A DNA stretch of 64,000 nucleotides, from positions 1 through 64,000 of the forward strand of contig SNVD02004316.1 of assembly GCA_013180625.2 (NCBI GenBank), in the 5' to 3' direction. A model generated the notes under the pieces. It did no database searches. It saw nothing but the letters and a program-made list of their open reading frames with translations, and was not told where the DNA came from. Numbering within the stretch: position 1 is the stretch's first letter; the number at the start of each line of letters is the position of its first letter. This document shows positions 35,892 to 46,889 of this stretch, one piece after another. The position numbers and the translations under genes were made by a program. This DNA is from Boswellia sacra (lineage: Eukaryota > Streptophyta > Magnoliopsida > Sapindales > Burseraceae).

Positions 35892-36940
35892 AGTGTCTTT
35901 GCCAAGATCTTACTCTTTGCTCCATCTCCATAAGTGACATTTCCTTCCCTGCATGCTTCAAAATTTCTCAAAAACTGTTTATTTCCAGTCATGTGTCTGG
36001 AACAATCACTGTCAAAATACCACAAATCATTAGAGGAATTTTTAAAAGCAGTAAAAGCAACTTTACAGACTGTCTTCTCTTTCTTAACCCACTGCAATTG
36101 TGTCTTTGGTAATAGTTCGAACTGTTTTGATCTTTTATGCAAAAGATTCAACAATTTAAAATATTTAGGTCTAATATGTCCCTTTTTACCATAAAAATAA
36201 CAGGTTGGAATGAATTTTCTTACCTTTTCAGGACTGGATTTGAAAGAGCTCAGAGGAGAAGCAAATGTTTCATTGTTTTTTGAACTAGGGCTTGACCCTT
36301 TTGAGTTAAGTTCAGAGTTTTTACCTGATGTTGAAGCTTTTACAAACACCGTTGCTGATGAGGATACAACATTACCTTCTGTATACCCCAATCCATGTTT
36401 GTTGGAATTGTCTCTTCCAAGACTCAAGGCCTGATCAAGTTTAGCTGACCCGATTCTGAGTTGATCAACACATCTTTTGTTCTCAATCAGTTCTATTATA
36501 ATTTTCTCAATATGTGCTGTTGTATCTATCAAAGCAAGCTCCAGTTCTGTGATACAGTTTTTAGCATATGATTTTTCACATTTCAGTACTTCAATTTCCT
36601 TCTTCAAAGTTTTTATTTTTTCTTTTTGACTCAGCCATTCACTATAGAGTGCATTGTAAGTTTCTTGCCACTCTTCACAGTATTCAGGATAATTTTCTAT
36701 ATTTGAATTATCAATATTGGTTCTGCAATGTTCTGTTATGTCAGTCATAATAGCTTTCCCTTTGTCAGTTGCAAATGCTGTGAATGCAACAAAATTACTT
36801 ATGCATTCTTGATCTTCTGAATCAGATTCTGATTCATCACTCCAGGTAGCTGTCAAGCCTTTGTTCTTCTTTTTGAAATTAGCACATTCAAATTGAATAT
36901 GCCCATATCCAAAACATTCATAACACTGAATCTGTCATTT
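35888..36940 (-). pseudogene. Copia gag C-terminus, zinc knuckle and protease
   Basis: A CCHC zinc knuckle, CYECFGYGHIQFEC, reads near 36935-36890. The 322-codon open piece (36856-35888) follows, with acidic and Ser-rich linkers and a second, degenerate knuckle (CYFYGKKGHIRPKYF, two cysteines lost). The protease reads WYFDSDCSRHMTG near 36020; the usual DSG catalytic triplet is DSD, so the protease is probably inactive. Confidence 0.85.
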
Positions 36941-37282
36941 CTTATCAGGTTGATTCAATTTCTTCTTGTCATTCTCTTTGTTGAATTTCCTAAACTTGTC
37001 TTCATTTAAGCTTGATGACTTTCCTTAATTCTTTTTCCTGAAATTCTTTTTCATGAACTTGACATAATTTTTAGTTAGAAAAGCAATCTATTTAGAATCA
37101 GTTTCATCAAGTTAATCATTACTTTCATCATCGGATTTTTCAGTTTTAACATTGAATGCAATGCTTTTCCCTTTTTACTTCCTAGTACTCTGATTAATCT
37201 CAAAATTTTGAAGAATGCCAATCAGTTCATCAACTCTCATCTCATTAGTGTTTTTAACTTCCTTAATGGTTGAAATTTTAGG

Positions 37283-37828
37283 TTAAAATTTATCTGAAAC
37301 ATATCCGATTATTTTGCTAACAATTTCTGCATCAGTGAAAGTTTTGCCAAGCATATATGCAGAACTTGTGATGTGACATAACTTAGAGTAAAATACAGAA
37401 ATTGACTCATCCTCATGCATCATCAAATTTTCAAATTGAGAATTCAGTCTCATCAATTTAGATCTTTTAACAGATGTAGTACCTTCATGTTTTACCTCAA
37501 GAATGTCACAAGCTTCTTTGGCCACTTTGCACCTCGAAATCTGTCCAAAGTTATTTAACTCCACTGCAGCAAATATTGCATTAAGAGCCTTTGAGTTCCA
37601 ACTTGAACTTCGGTATTCTTCATCAGTCCATTCCTCCTCAGGTTTGGGTTCGGAATCACCAAAAGCATTCAATTTTGTTGGCGATGTCCATCCTTTAAGC
37701 ATACTGGTCCATGCCCTATCATCAAGAGATTTGATATACATCATCATTCTTATTTTTCAATATGAATAATTACCCTCATCAAGAATAGGTGGTTGTGTTC
37801 CGGATCCTCCATTACGAATAAACTCCAT
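37283..37828 (-). pseudogene. Copia gag, N-terminal and capsid part
   Basis: The frame starts at an ATG at 37828 (MEFIRNGGSGTQPPILDEGN). It is broken by TGA at 37759-37757 in a position where a Trp is expected (NYSY*KIRM), then continues 154 codons to 37283 with a UBN2-type gag core (RSKLMRLNSQFENLMMHEDE; VFYSKLCHITSSAYML). Gag forms the particle that packages element RNA. Confidence 0.88.
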
Positions 37829-37875
37829 TCTTCCAAATCAACGTGATCGTTTCTTCACTTGTCTATCAGTGTACT

Positions 37876-37890
37876 GGCTCTTATACCAAT
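37876..37890 (-). other. Primer-binding site, copia element
   Basis: On the minus strand, ATTGGTATAAGAGCC follows the LTR end immediately. It corresponds to the initiator tRNA-Met primer site (TGGTATCAGAGC) with one difference in the core. Confidence 0.85.
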
Positions 37891-38415
37891 TGTAAGTTCT
37901 GGAAGTATGTAGTTATGAGTAATATAACAGTAAACTGGCACAGAAGGATTTTACGTGGTTCGGTTATAAAACCTACCTCCACGGACAGCTTTAAAACTGT
38001 AATTCACTAAGTTCTTGTTTTTACAATCTTTAGGATCGTTTACAGTATTGACTCACTCTCACACACTGACCTAATCTTTGTAAAACAAAATCTCGTCAAG
38101 ATCTTAAACTCTAGTGACACTGCTCACTCTTTGTCGCTAATAACTTAACAACATACTGTTAAGTTAAACATAACCACGATGTCTGACACTGAATTACATA
38201 AATACTTAACTCACAAGTTCTCTCAAGTGTATACTAACTCAGACAGACCTAATCAGAAATTCATGCATAATTACAACCTCTCATACATGAATAAAATACT
38301 CGTAAAATCAAATCAATGAAGCATTTCAATTTGCGTTGAAGCTCTCCTTTCAATTCCTGGAATGCCGTGACATAAACTCACCCAATCAACATATATGTGT
38401 TATGTAAACATAATG

Positions 38416-38458
<43 letters not shown>

Positions 38459-38778
38459 GATGCCTGATCGAAATTTCCTTATAATCTTGTAAAAATCCTA
38501 ATCAAACTCTTATTAGGATAAAGAAAAATATAATAGGAAGTGATATAAGTAACTCCTAAAAGAATTAGGACACAAATAAATATTCTCCTATTTTAACTTG
38601 AATACATTAAATAATGTCCTAATCTAAGAAGATATTTATTATGAATCAAATACTTCCTAAATTATACTTCTAGAAACAGTAAAATAAGAAACAATATAAT
38701 ATCCCTGTTTTATCATAAGCTGATCCAAAATCATCATGTGCATGGCACATGCAAGTGTAGTACACGATGATACTAACA
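37891..38778 (-). repeat. 5' LTR of the copia element
   Basis: 888 bp, TGTAAGTTCTGG..GATACTAACA on the plus strand, directly followed by the TAAAC target duplication. Compared with the 3' LTR it has an expanded TA run and a small insertion near 38520-38550. It holds the element's promoter for leftward transcription. Confidence 0.92.
38417..38455. repeat. (TA)n microsatellite in the 5' LTR
   Basis: About 19 TA units. The equivalent place in the 3' LTR (near 29350) has only GTTATATATCTATT, so the expansion arose after insertion. Confidence 0.95.
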
Positions 38779-38848
38779 TAAACAAAATTTTTAATGAATT
38801 CAATTTTTTTTCCTAATTTTTTTTTGGAGTGATATCTATGATGTAGAC

Positions 38849-39588
38849 TAGGGATGTCAAATTTACCCAGTGGGGATGGGTACCCGACTCCCTGGCCCGG
38901 AAATACCCAGGGAATTGCCTGAAATTCTGGAGATTTAAGCTGAGCACGGGGAGGACTTTTCTGGGGATTGCATCCCCGCCCCGGCCTCGGTCCGGAATTA
39001 ATTAAATAAATAATCATTTTTTAATTTATACTCAATCTACATATAATTTAGGCCCACATCCAATAATTTCACAACTAGTCCAAGATGTCCAACAACTATA
39101 ACCTAAGCCCAACCCAATTAAATTATCAAATTACTGTTTACTCAAAAAATAAAAGAGAGCGGACCAGGTGGCTTAAACCTAGGTGCTTAAGGGAGGTCGC
39201 ACACCAAGACACCACCAGGCTAAGCCTAACAAATGGAGAATGAGCCCAACCTAATTATTTTATCAATTACTGTCTAATCATTATCTTAAAAAACATGAAA
39301 GCAAGCAAACGCAACCGAAGAGGTTTGAACCCGAGTGCTCAGGGGAGGCAACACGCGAAGACATCACCAAGCTACACATGACCATTGAACAAAATTTGGA
39401 AATTAAATATAAAATACTATGATTACATGTAGAAAATTAAAAAAAAAAAACCGAGTACATATCTGGGGAATTGAATTCCCCGGCCTCATGATTAAATTCC
39501 CCTGCTCGGCCCCGGCCCTGGCCCCAGAATTTTCGAAGAATTTTCCAGGGACGGGGATAAAAAAGGCCCTGGGTTTTTGACATCCCTA
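38849..39588. mobile_element. Non-autonomous hAT element with 8-bp TSD
   Basis: The 740-bp element is flanked by the perfect 8-bp repeat ATGTAGAC (38841-38848 and 39589-39596). The terminal inverted repeats are TAGGGATGTCAAA and TTTGACATCCCTA. The 8-bp duplication and the terminal sequence are diagnostic of hAT transposons. The subterminal 120-150 bp are GC-rich and can pair further. No transposase is encoded; the frame at 38670-39017 is an artefact crossing the boundary. The centre holds two diverged tandem units (about 39080-39225 and 39240-39385), each with a block such as GGTTTGAACCC that resembles a tRNA T-arm/box B in inverse orientation. Confidence 0.9.
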
Positions 39589-39596
39589 ATGTAGAC

Positions 39597-41230
39597 TCAA
39601 TATATTTGAGTTGGTTCTGATCCTTGCAGCAAATAATGGAGACTCAATATGTTTGAATGACTGAAAAACGTAATTAAAAAACTTATATTAAACTTAATTA
39701 ACTTTCTCTTAATTTAGAAAGCACTTTCATTGTTATTTTTAATCTTTTTTTTTGTCACAGTTTGAAAGCAATTAAATTTTATTTAATATTTTTGTATGGT
39801 TATATGGAATATTTTTAAAATAATAGGTTTGTGTTATTAAGCGAAAAATTAACTTTTAAAAATGTGTAATTAATAATGGATATATTCAAAAGAATGGATG
39901 CTTTAGATTGCATGTAATCTTACCCAAATTGAAATCTAGCGGACCCTCTCAGAGAAATGCAACATGCACCCAAAGAGAGAATTAAAGGCTGATTCTCATT
40001 TGTTTATATTTTTTGTTTCCTTATTTTTCCCCTCGTAATAAAAATAAGGAAACAAGGGACATCAGCTTTGTTGACAACGAGACAACTTCTGTGGAAAGAA
40101 GTTGTTAGTTTTTTGCTTTGGTGAGTTATTTATTAAGTTCTCCATGGTAATTTTTAGATCCATAACACTTCACTTGGTTTGTAGCATCTTCAAGGTTTAT
40201 TTGATTCATATTCACACCTCATTCAAAACTTTTAATCACGGTAGTGGGGTTTAATGATTAGTTTTGCTGCTGCATTTTGAAACATGTCTCTGTCTGTTTT
40301 TCAAAGGATATTTGATAAACATGGTAAAAATGGTACACTCTGGCCTGTGGCTGCCAGTTAATGAATTATTTCTCACCCTTTCGTCAACCACGTTTATGGG
40401 ATAACGGGTTAATTACGATATCTATTGTATTCTGTTGCTTTAGATAGAAGTTTTGTGAAGAGAAATAGGTGTTTGATGATGATATGTGATAAAAGTGATA
40501 TGATTAATTCATTTAATTACGTCGGTATAAAAAAGGTTTACATTACACGTCCATATAATAGGCAGGCCTTACATTGAGACACACCGTTTTACATTAAATA
40601 GTTAAATGCATATGAAATGTTTGTTATTGCATGATCATATGCACTATGTATTTTTGCACTTGTAGATTATGCTGAATGAATACCTAACTCCATCCATGTT
40701 TCGTCCAGCAGAGCAAAATTACCATTTATGTAGAAATCGGAATAGCTAGCTTAGGGTTTTGGGACCATAAATATCCATGTTAATGGATTAGTAATTATTT
40801 GTATGAATGATAAGTTTGTTATCAATATACATGACGACCTTAATTATTTTTGTACTATTGAACAATTTTGTTTTGTTGTTGTATCTAGCAAATGATCATT
40901 TGTTGTTCTATGCGTGATGAGTAATTTGTTTTTGTGCATATATCATGATCTACAAATTTGTTTGTGTGCATATATCATGACCTGCAAGTTTTATAATGAA
41001 GAGGTCTATAACATTTTGTTGTGTCTGCAAATTTATGATACATTATTCTCTTGGGTGTTGCTTGTTAAAACATCCATGTTGAATATGACTGCCCTGTTTG
41101 ACTACTTGTTTGTTTGATAAAATGTAATTTATGAGATAAATATATGAATTGAGTAACGGTGGACTAGAATTAAAGATTTCTTTTCTTTCTTTTATTCTTT
41201 TTAACTATCTGTTATAGTCTTTTCTTGTGA
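39597..41230. other. AT-rich intergenic stretch
   Basis: No gene was recognised. A 38-bp imperfect tandem duplication (TGTGCATATATCATGA twice) lies at about 40922-40986. Sequence near 41200 leads into the receptor-kinase-like fragment. Confidence 0.5.
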
Positions 41231-41359
41231 CTTGGTAGTTTTTCATCCAAAAGAGTGTCTCATTAATGTAGAAAGTATAAATCCAAGGATCTTATATTTC
41301 CACAAGATTGTTGAAATCTGTGCACTTTCTTTTGCTCCAAATTTCTTTTTCTCAAACTC

Positions 41360-42655
41360 TGGAATTCAACGTCAAGAAAAGCACTTTGTTTTAAGAAACA
41401 GGAGGATAGCAGCTTCAGTTGATGGAAACAATGATGTTCCAATAGTTACGCCAATGAAAGAAGATGATGTTAAGAAACCAAGAAAACAGAGAGTAACTGC
41501 CTTAGTTGATGGTATTGGTGCAGCTTTGCTTGTTATTGGCATCGTGGTGCTCGTTTACATCTGCTTGATGTGTGTTAAAAGATCAATCAGACGAACATCT
41601 GAGGGAGAATCTTCTGTACCATCTCCTTCAGGTAAGTTGGTGGTTGTTATTGTACGATAAAAAATGTACAAAATAATGACTTTCTCAGTTGTTCAGATGG
41701 AAGAGTTAGATGAGATGCTATATTGTTTTGTTGGTCATTTGATCCTAGCTGAGAGACAACTTTCCATTAGTGAGTCAAATAAGAAATCACCTCAGACAAA
41801 GAGGCATAACTCAGTCATAACTGCTAGCTTGAAGGTCAGTAAAAAATTTGGGAGAGTCTTAATTCTAAACATTGTAAAAAAGATGTGGATTTTAGAGGTC
41901 GCATTGGTTTCTAAAACTGTAACATTTTGCATCATATAACACTACAAAAGAAACAAGAGGGAAATAGATTGTCATTAGGTTCTGACTAGCATTCCTGAAG
42001 TGGGTTGAATCTGAACAGACTAGCTCTATAATTTGGTTCACAGAGGATCTCATGTTGCCTTAACTTTCAATGTGTCAGGCAGTTAGGAATTTGGTGATCT
42101 TAGGTATTTGGGAGCCAGTTTGTAGTGGAGAGCAGCAGAAAGAGTCAGCTGCACATGTATCTGGTAGCATTCTTGATTGAGATTCTCAATATTTAGTACT
42201 TCATCAATCAATTTGAAAAAGTTTATTTCTTATTCATCATGTTTGCAAATAATAATGGCATCTTTGTATTGTCAATAGATGTAATAGTTTTGATGGAATT
42301 AGGATATATTTGCGACAATCTAACCAGCCCTGTTATTTCTTGCCACAAAGCTTGTGTTTGGAGATGGAAAGGCTGATATAGTATTAGGTATTGAATTGTA
42401 TAAGCATGTAACATGTTTAGCTGCACCGATTATGAACTGCCTCTTGTACTTCTTGGCTTCAATGCATTAGACAAAATTCTTTCTCATAAAAATTAAGGTT
42501 AAACACATATTGTCGATAAAATTTACTCTTATTTTACCCTTTTTTTTTCAATTTTTTCTAATAGTTGAGCTGGGAAGAACTTCACCCTATCCTGGTGCTG
42601 TCTCTCCTAGTGGCACACAAAATTTGCGACAATTATTTGTTTTAGAGCTGAAATA
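41360..42655 (+). pseudogene. Receptor-like kinase fragment (TM and juxtamembrane only)
   Basis: Two exons are visible. The first, ending at 41631 (TCTCCTTCAG|GTAAGT), encodes a Lys/Arg-rich stretch, a transmembrane helix (ALLVIGIVVLVYICLM) and a basic stop-transfer (VKRSIRRTSE). The second starts at 42565 after TTTTCTAATAG and continues in frame as VELGRTSPYPGAVSPSGTQN then LRQLFVLELK. This is the layout just before the kinase domain in plant receptor-like kinases, where LRQL..LE..T..F usually begins the kinase lead-in. Similarity breaks off at about 42655, where a Mutator-like terminal sequence starts; no kinase motif follows. The 5' limit is uncertain (open frame from 41232). The family call rests on general resemblance. 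Confidence 0.5.
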
Positions 42656-42780
42656 TGGAGTCATACTACGGTCCGCCTGCTGTATACATACAACAGTTTT
42701 TACAACCATTGGATTGGATATATGTTTTTAGCCTCTAATCCAACGGCCCTCGATGACATGGTAATTTTATGCAATTTTAA
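42656..42780 (+). mobile_element. Mutator-like terminal sequence (left-type end)
   Basis: It starts near GGAGTCATACTACGGTCCGC, followed by the near-palindrome CTGCTGTATACATACAACAG and an ATTGGATT..AATCCAACGG inverted block. Its reverse complement aligns with 59662-59704 (AACTGCTGTATGAAACAGCA...GCCC). It begins exactly where the receptor-kinase fragment stops. No 9-bp duplication or confirmed opposite end was found. Confidence 0.4.
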
Positions 42781-43418
42781 CCTTTAACCGGATAATCCGG
42801 TTGGACCTTATATTTGCAATTTTGTCCCTTTATCTTCCTCGTCTCTTCCTCTTCGATGGTAATACAGGATTTGGCGGAAACGTCGATTGATCCAACTTCC
42901 ATGGGGGCCTTCGGTACCTCAGTCGTGCAATAGTCCATTAAGTACCAATCTCCATGGTCCTTCTCATATTCTCTTAATATTCCCTCTCTCGTCGTGCAAA
43001 CATAGCTTTAGACGATAGGAAAAAGGTCTTCTTCGTGTTCCAGTTCAGTTGTTTGCAACCTTGACTTTAGCGAATCTGTACTGTAGTTGTAGGTTTCGTG
43101 GGTATGGGTTTCAGGCATTGGCCTCCGATGTCAGAGGTAATGCAGATCTTAAATATTTCATTATTGGAATATTATTATTTATAATTTAAATTTTCGTAAT
43201 AATTTTTACTTCCATACGGTTATTTACTTTACAATGGTAGATTGGGTTTTATGAGGTTTTACGCTTCAATTCATAGTTGCATTTTGCAATGTGTTGAATC
43301 TGTAATGTTATTATGGCTGTACTGATATTCTAGATAGCTCTATTTTGTTGCAAGCATTTAATGATATATTATTTTTGTGTGAGATAACAATGAAAACCTG
43401 CTCTTACTATTCTTTCAG

Positions 43419-46400
43419 GCATTTGAATGGAATTGTTGTAGATTCTTTTGTCCGGCCTGCTATTCTAATAACTGATGCCTATAATGCTTTGAACAATGAA
43501 CCTCCCAGACAGGAAAGCGAGATTTCTGAAGGTATATTATTGTTTTGGCTTTGGATATTGTTGTTCTCAGCTTACTTTCCGTTCTGCCATGATAAACGTA
43601 TGCATTTAAGAATAATTGCTGCTAAACATCACAATTCCTTCATAAAGGTTCTGCAGATAAATGTGTTTCGAAGATTATTTTGCTAATTGTCTTCTTTTAT
43701 TTTTAGATGCTATTTCAAAGACTTTAAAAGCGGGTGGAAATTTATTACCTCCTGTGGATACTGCTGGGCGTGTGTTGGAACTCATCTTGATATTGGAAGA
43801 TGTAAGTAGGGAAATGAAGATGACACTTTTCTAAGTCCGTATAACATATCCCATTTGTATTAAAATCTTGATGAAATTTGCAGTATTGGGCTGAGCATTT
43901 CTTGAACTGTCCTCTTTTCTTCCTCACGTATGTTTCATCAAGCACAATTGATTATGTCAAGAGCTTCCTGGAGTGGATGGGTGATTCCATAACAAAGTCC
44001 TTTAAAACTTCACGCGACAATCCTTTTCTTCTAAAGTATATTCTCCACTTTAGCATGTGTGTCTCTTTTCTTAGTGATAACTATCATATTTTATGCTGTG
44101 ATCGGTTTCTTTGCTTCCTTAGATTTTGATTCATCTTGATTGTTTAATCAATTATAGTTGCTTAATTTGAATCTAGGATAATATATACATTAACGTTGCT
44201 AATGTCAAAGACCAGTCCATGACTAGGAAGTAATATCTTCATTTGCAGGCATGTCAACTTTTTGATTAACAAGAGTGAACTTGATAATGCTACTGAAGGG
44301 CAAAAGGTTGATTTACATATACGTTTTTAAAAATGGATTATGCTTATTCCTCAACCTGTTATTTTTATGGTTTTGATCTTTATATCTTATTTAGGTTGTC
44401 GTAGCATCCATGGCCAGTTTGAAAGCAGGTTTTTCTCATGATATATTTGTGGAATGGGCAAGTGATTTTAAGAATCTAGTTTTCTTTATTGAAAGGGGCC
44501 AGGTATGCTCCTCAGCTTCTGTGATGTTAAGTTTACTAAATATTTTTTGCATATTAAGGTTTTTGTTCCGTCTGGGTTCTGGTGTTGATAAATATATTAA
44601 TGGTTGAACTTGTGTTTATAAGTGCAATTCATTTGGTCCGGAGACTTGACATGTCATTATCCATTCACTGAAAACAATTTTATTGGTTCTCTTTAAATGA
44701 ATTTACTGGCAATTAGTTTGTTATTGGACACCTAGAATTTTATTTGCTTATTTAGAATTTCACATCCTAGTTTAGCCATGCATGAAGGGTCTACACTAAA
44801 GCTGCTGCTAATTTTCAAACTATATTAAAAATGTTTTTTGATTGTTGTTTTTCTCTAAACGACAACAATAACAACCTTCTCCTTTTCATTTTTCTTTTGG
44901 AGTGGCACCCATTAATTCCTTAGCTATCTTTAATTAGGCTTCTCTTTACAATGTGCATTGAGCGTCCTGATTGACCAAATGTTGACTATAGATCATCGTT
45001 TTTCTTAAAATAATAGCAATAATTAAAAGAACAACACATTTGGAATATTGTGGCCTCTTTTGTTTTATTTTTATACTTTTTAGAATGAGAATAACATGTA
45101 GTACAGCAGTTGTGAACTTTTATTATCTTGGCATGTAGTTAACCTCGTACTTTGTATGTAGTTTAGCACATTGGCTTGAATGCTTCAGGCAGATCCACAA
45201 CCGAAAGTTGTCAAAGTCAGCATGTATGAAAGGGTTCCTTTGGTCGGAGAGGAGTTGATTGCTTATGAAGAAGAGCAAAACCGACTCAAAAAAGGAAGAA
45301 GCTCTGAAGGCCAGTCTCATCAAAAGAGAAAGAATCTAAAACATCTAACGGTCCTGATAACAATTTGAGTCCCAATGGTCAGTGATTCCAACAGTGCACA
45401 TGCTTCTCTAGATGGTACTTTTATCCATTTTTTGATGACTTGCAACTTCATTTTTTCAAGTTTCAATTTTGTTTTGGTTATATAAATATTTTATTTTCTA
45501 AAAAGAGTGTTCTCTATAAAGGAAAGCATGATCCTGTCTTCTTACTTTTCTAATCCGGAGAAGATCCATCCACATTATCCTGTATAACGTGTCATATCTC
45601 ATAATTTCTGTTTTATTTTCACATCTGGAATCCATTTGCATGAGTAAGAGCTATCATAGATGACATTCTTTTTAAGTACAATTGGTTGATTTGGTTCTCC
45701 AAAGATTTTATGAGCAAAATATTTTACATGTTATTGACAATGTAGATAATGTATTTTTAATAGAATCGAAAAATGGAAGCTCTGCTTGTTTTTTTGTCTG
45801 TACCAATTTAATGAATTGATGTTTTGCTCTGATTTCTTCATACTTATATCCGTTCAGAGGTTAATAAGATGTTAGGAATTACCCACTTCAAACTCATCTC
45901 TTCTTCCAAGTCCGATTTCACAACTTAAATTGAGAATATAGCATTTCACCATTCATCTACTGAGTCATCTGTTTATGAGTCTTTCGTGTCTTATGTAGCA
46001 CCTGTTTCAGAATTTTGTGTTAAGTGAAGTTTGGTTTCTCAATTGTTTTAATTTAAGTCCAGAAGCGTCAATTTCATATGGTTCTCTATGCATGAAGGAG
46101 AATACCGTGTTTTGCATCATTTAAAGGTATAATCTACATTCACTTGATTTAGAGTTTGGTGTATAGTGCATGATCTAACGTATTGTAATTGTTCCTTTCA
46201 GTGGTTGATCCACCTGGGAATGGGTACCGGGACGCATTTATTGATGGATTTGTTCCTCCATCCATCGATATTGCCCCAATGTTTCCATTCTATGAAAATA
46301 CTTTTGAGTGGGATGATTTTGGTGAAGTCATTAAACCTGATGATTATGTGATGAAGGATTAAGACATGGATCAAGGAGCTATGCATGTAAGTACCTTTTG

Positions 46401-46883
46401 AGATTTTTGCCTCTTTTGTTTATGTAATCGTACATTGGCATCACTGTCACCAATTGTAGAAATTGCTCCTCATTTGGCCCAGCAATTGGTTTTATAAAGC
46501 TGCTCTAGTGTTGATAGAGAACTTTTGTAAATCATTGAAAAGTTATACTTCAAGACGATCCTTTAAGGACAAAACTCGGAAGATAAGAGGAATATCTTGA
46601 TTCAGTGTGTAATTGATAAAGAAATTTATATGAGGGTTAATGTATCCATCATTATATAAATTTATTTTAGAAAATGTTGTTTCGATATTCCTTTGAGGTA
46701 TTCGAGGATGCAATTATTGACTTCTATTGATGTTCGTTATATAGCTCTGGTTGTTTGATATCTCATCTTATAGTTTATCTTTGTTCTCAAATTGGTGGGG
46801 ATTTAGATGGCAAACTTGATGAAGGTTCTGCTAGCTTGATACTCGATATAAAGCCTTCAAAAGTTGTATCTAATGAATTGCTG
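43419..46883 (+). pseudogene. CPSF100: CPSF100 (CPSF2-like) internal fragment, pseudogene
   Basis: CPSF100 is a non-catalytic metallo-beta-lactamase/beta-CASP subunit of the nuclear mRNA cleavage and polyadenylation complex. Exons with clean GT..AG borders lie at 43419-43531 (HLNGIVVDSFVRPAILITDA), 43707-43801 (LLPPVDTAGRVLELILILED), 43884-44035 (FLTYVSSSTIDYVKSFLEWM), 44249-44306, 44395-44502 (SMASLKAGFSHDIFVEWA), 45162-about 45380, 46202-46386 (DGFVPPSIDIAPMFPFYENT) and about 46796-46883 (DGKLDEGSASLILD). Only the middle of the roughly 740-residue protein is present. Lesions are TGA at 45177-45179 where Arg is expected, a frameshift in the A-run near 45290 after EEEQNRLKK, and TAA at 46360-46362 where an acidic residue is expected. 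Because introns are kept it arose by DNA duplication or capture, not retroposition. Confidence 0.88.
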
Positions 46884-46889
46884 TAAGTT

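Larger units (their letters stand above)
28825..38778 (-). mobile_element. Ty1/copia element, SIRE-like, decayed
   Basis: This complete element of 9954 bp is flanked by the perfect 5-bp repeat TAAAC (28820-28824 and 38779-38783). The LTRs lie at about 28825-29656 and 37891-38778. The minus strand carries, in order, a primer site, gag with a CCHC knuckle, protease, integrase, RT and RNase H (copia order), then about 3 kb with an additional ORF before the 3' LTR. Stops and frameshifts occur in most domains and the protease active site is altered, so it cannot encode its own proteins. The long post-pol region and large size suit the SIRE/Maximus lineage; that placement is inference. Confidence 0.93.
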
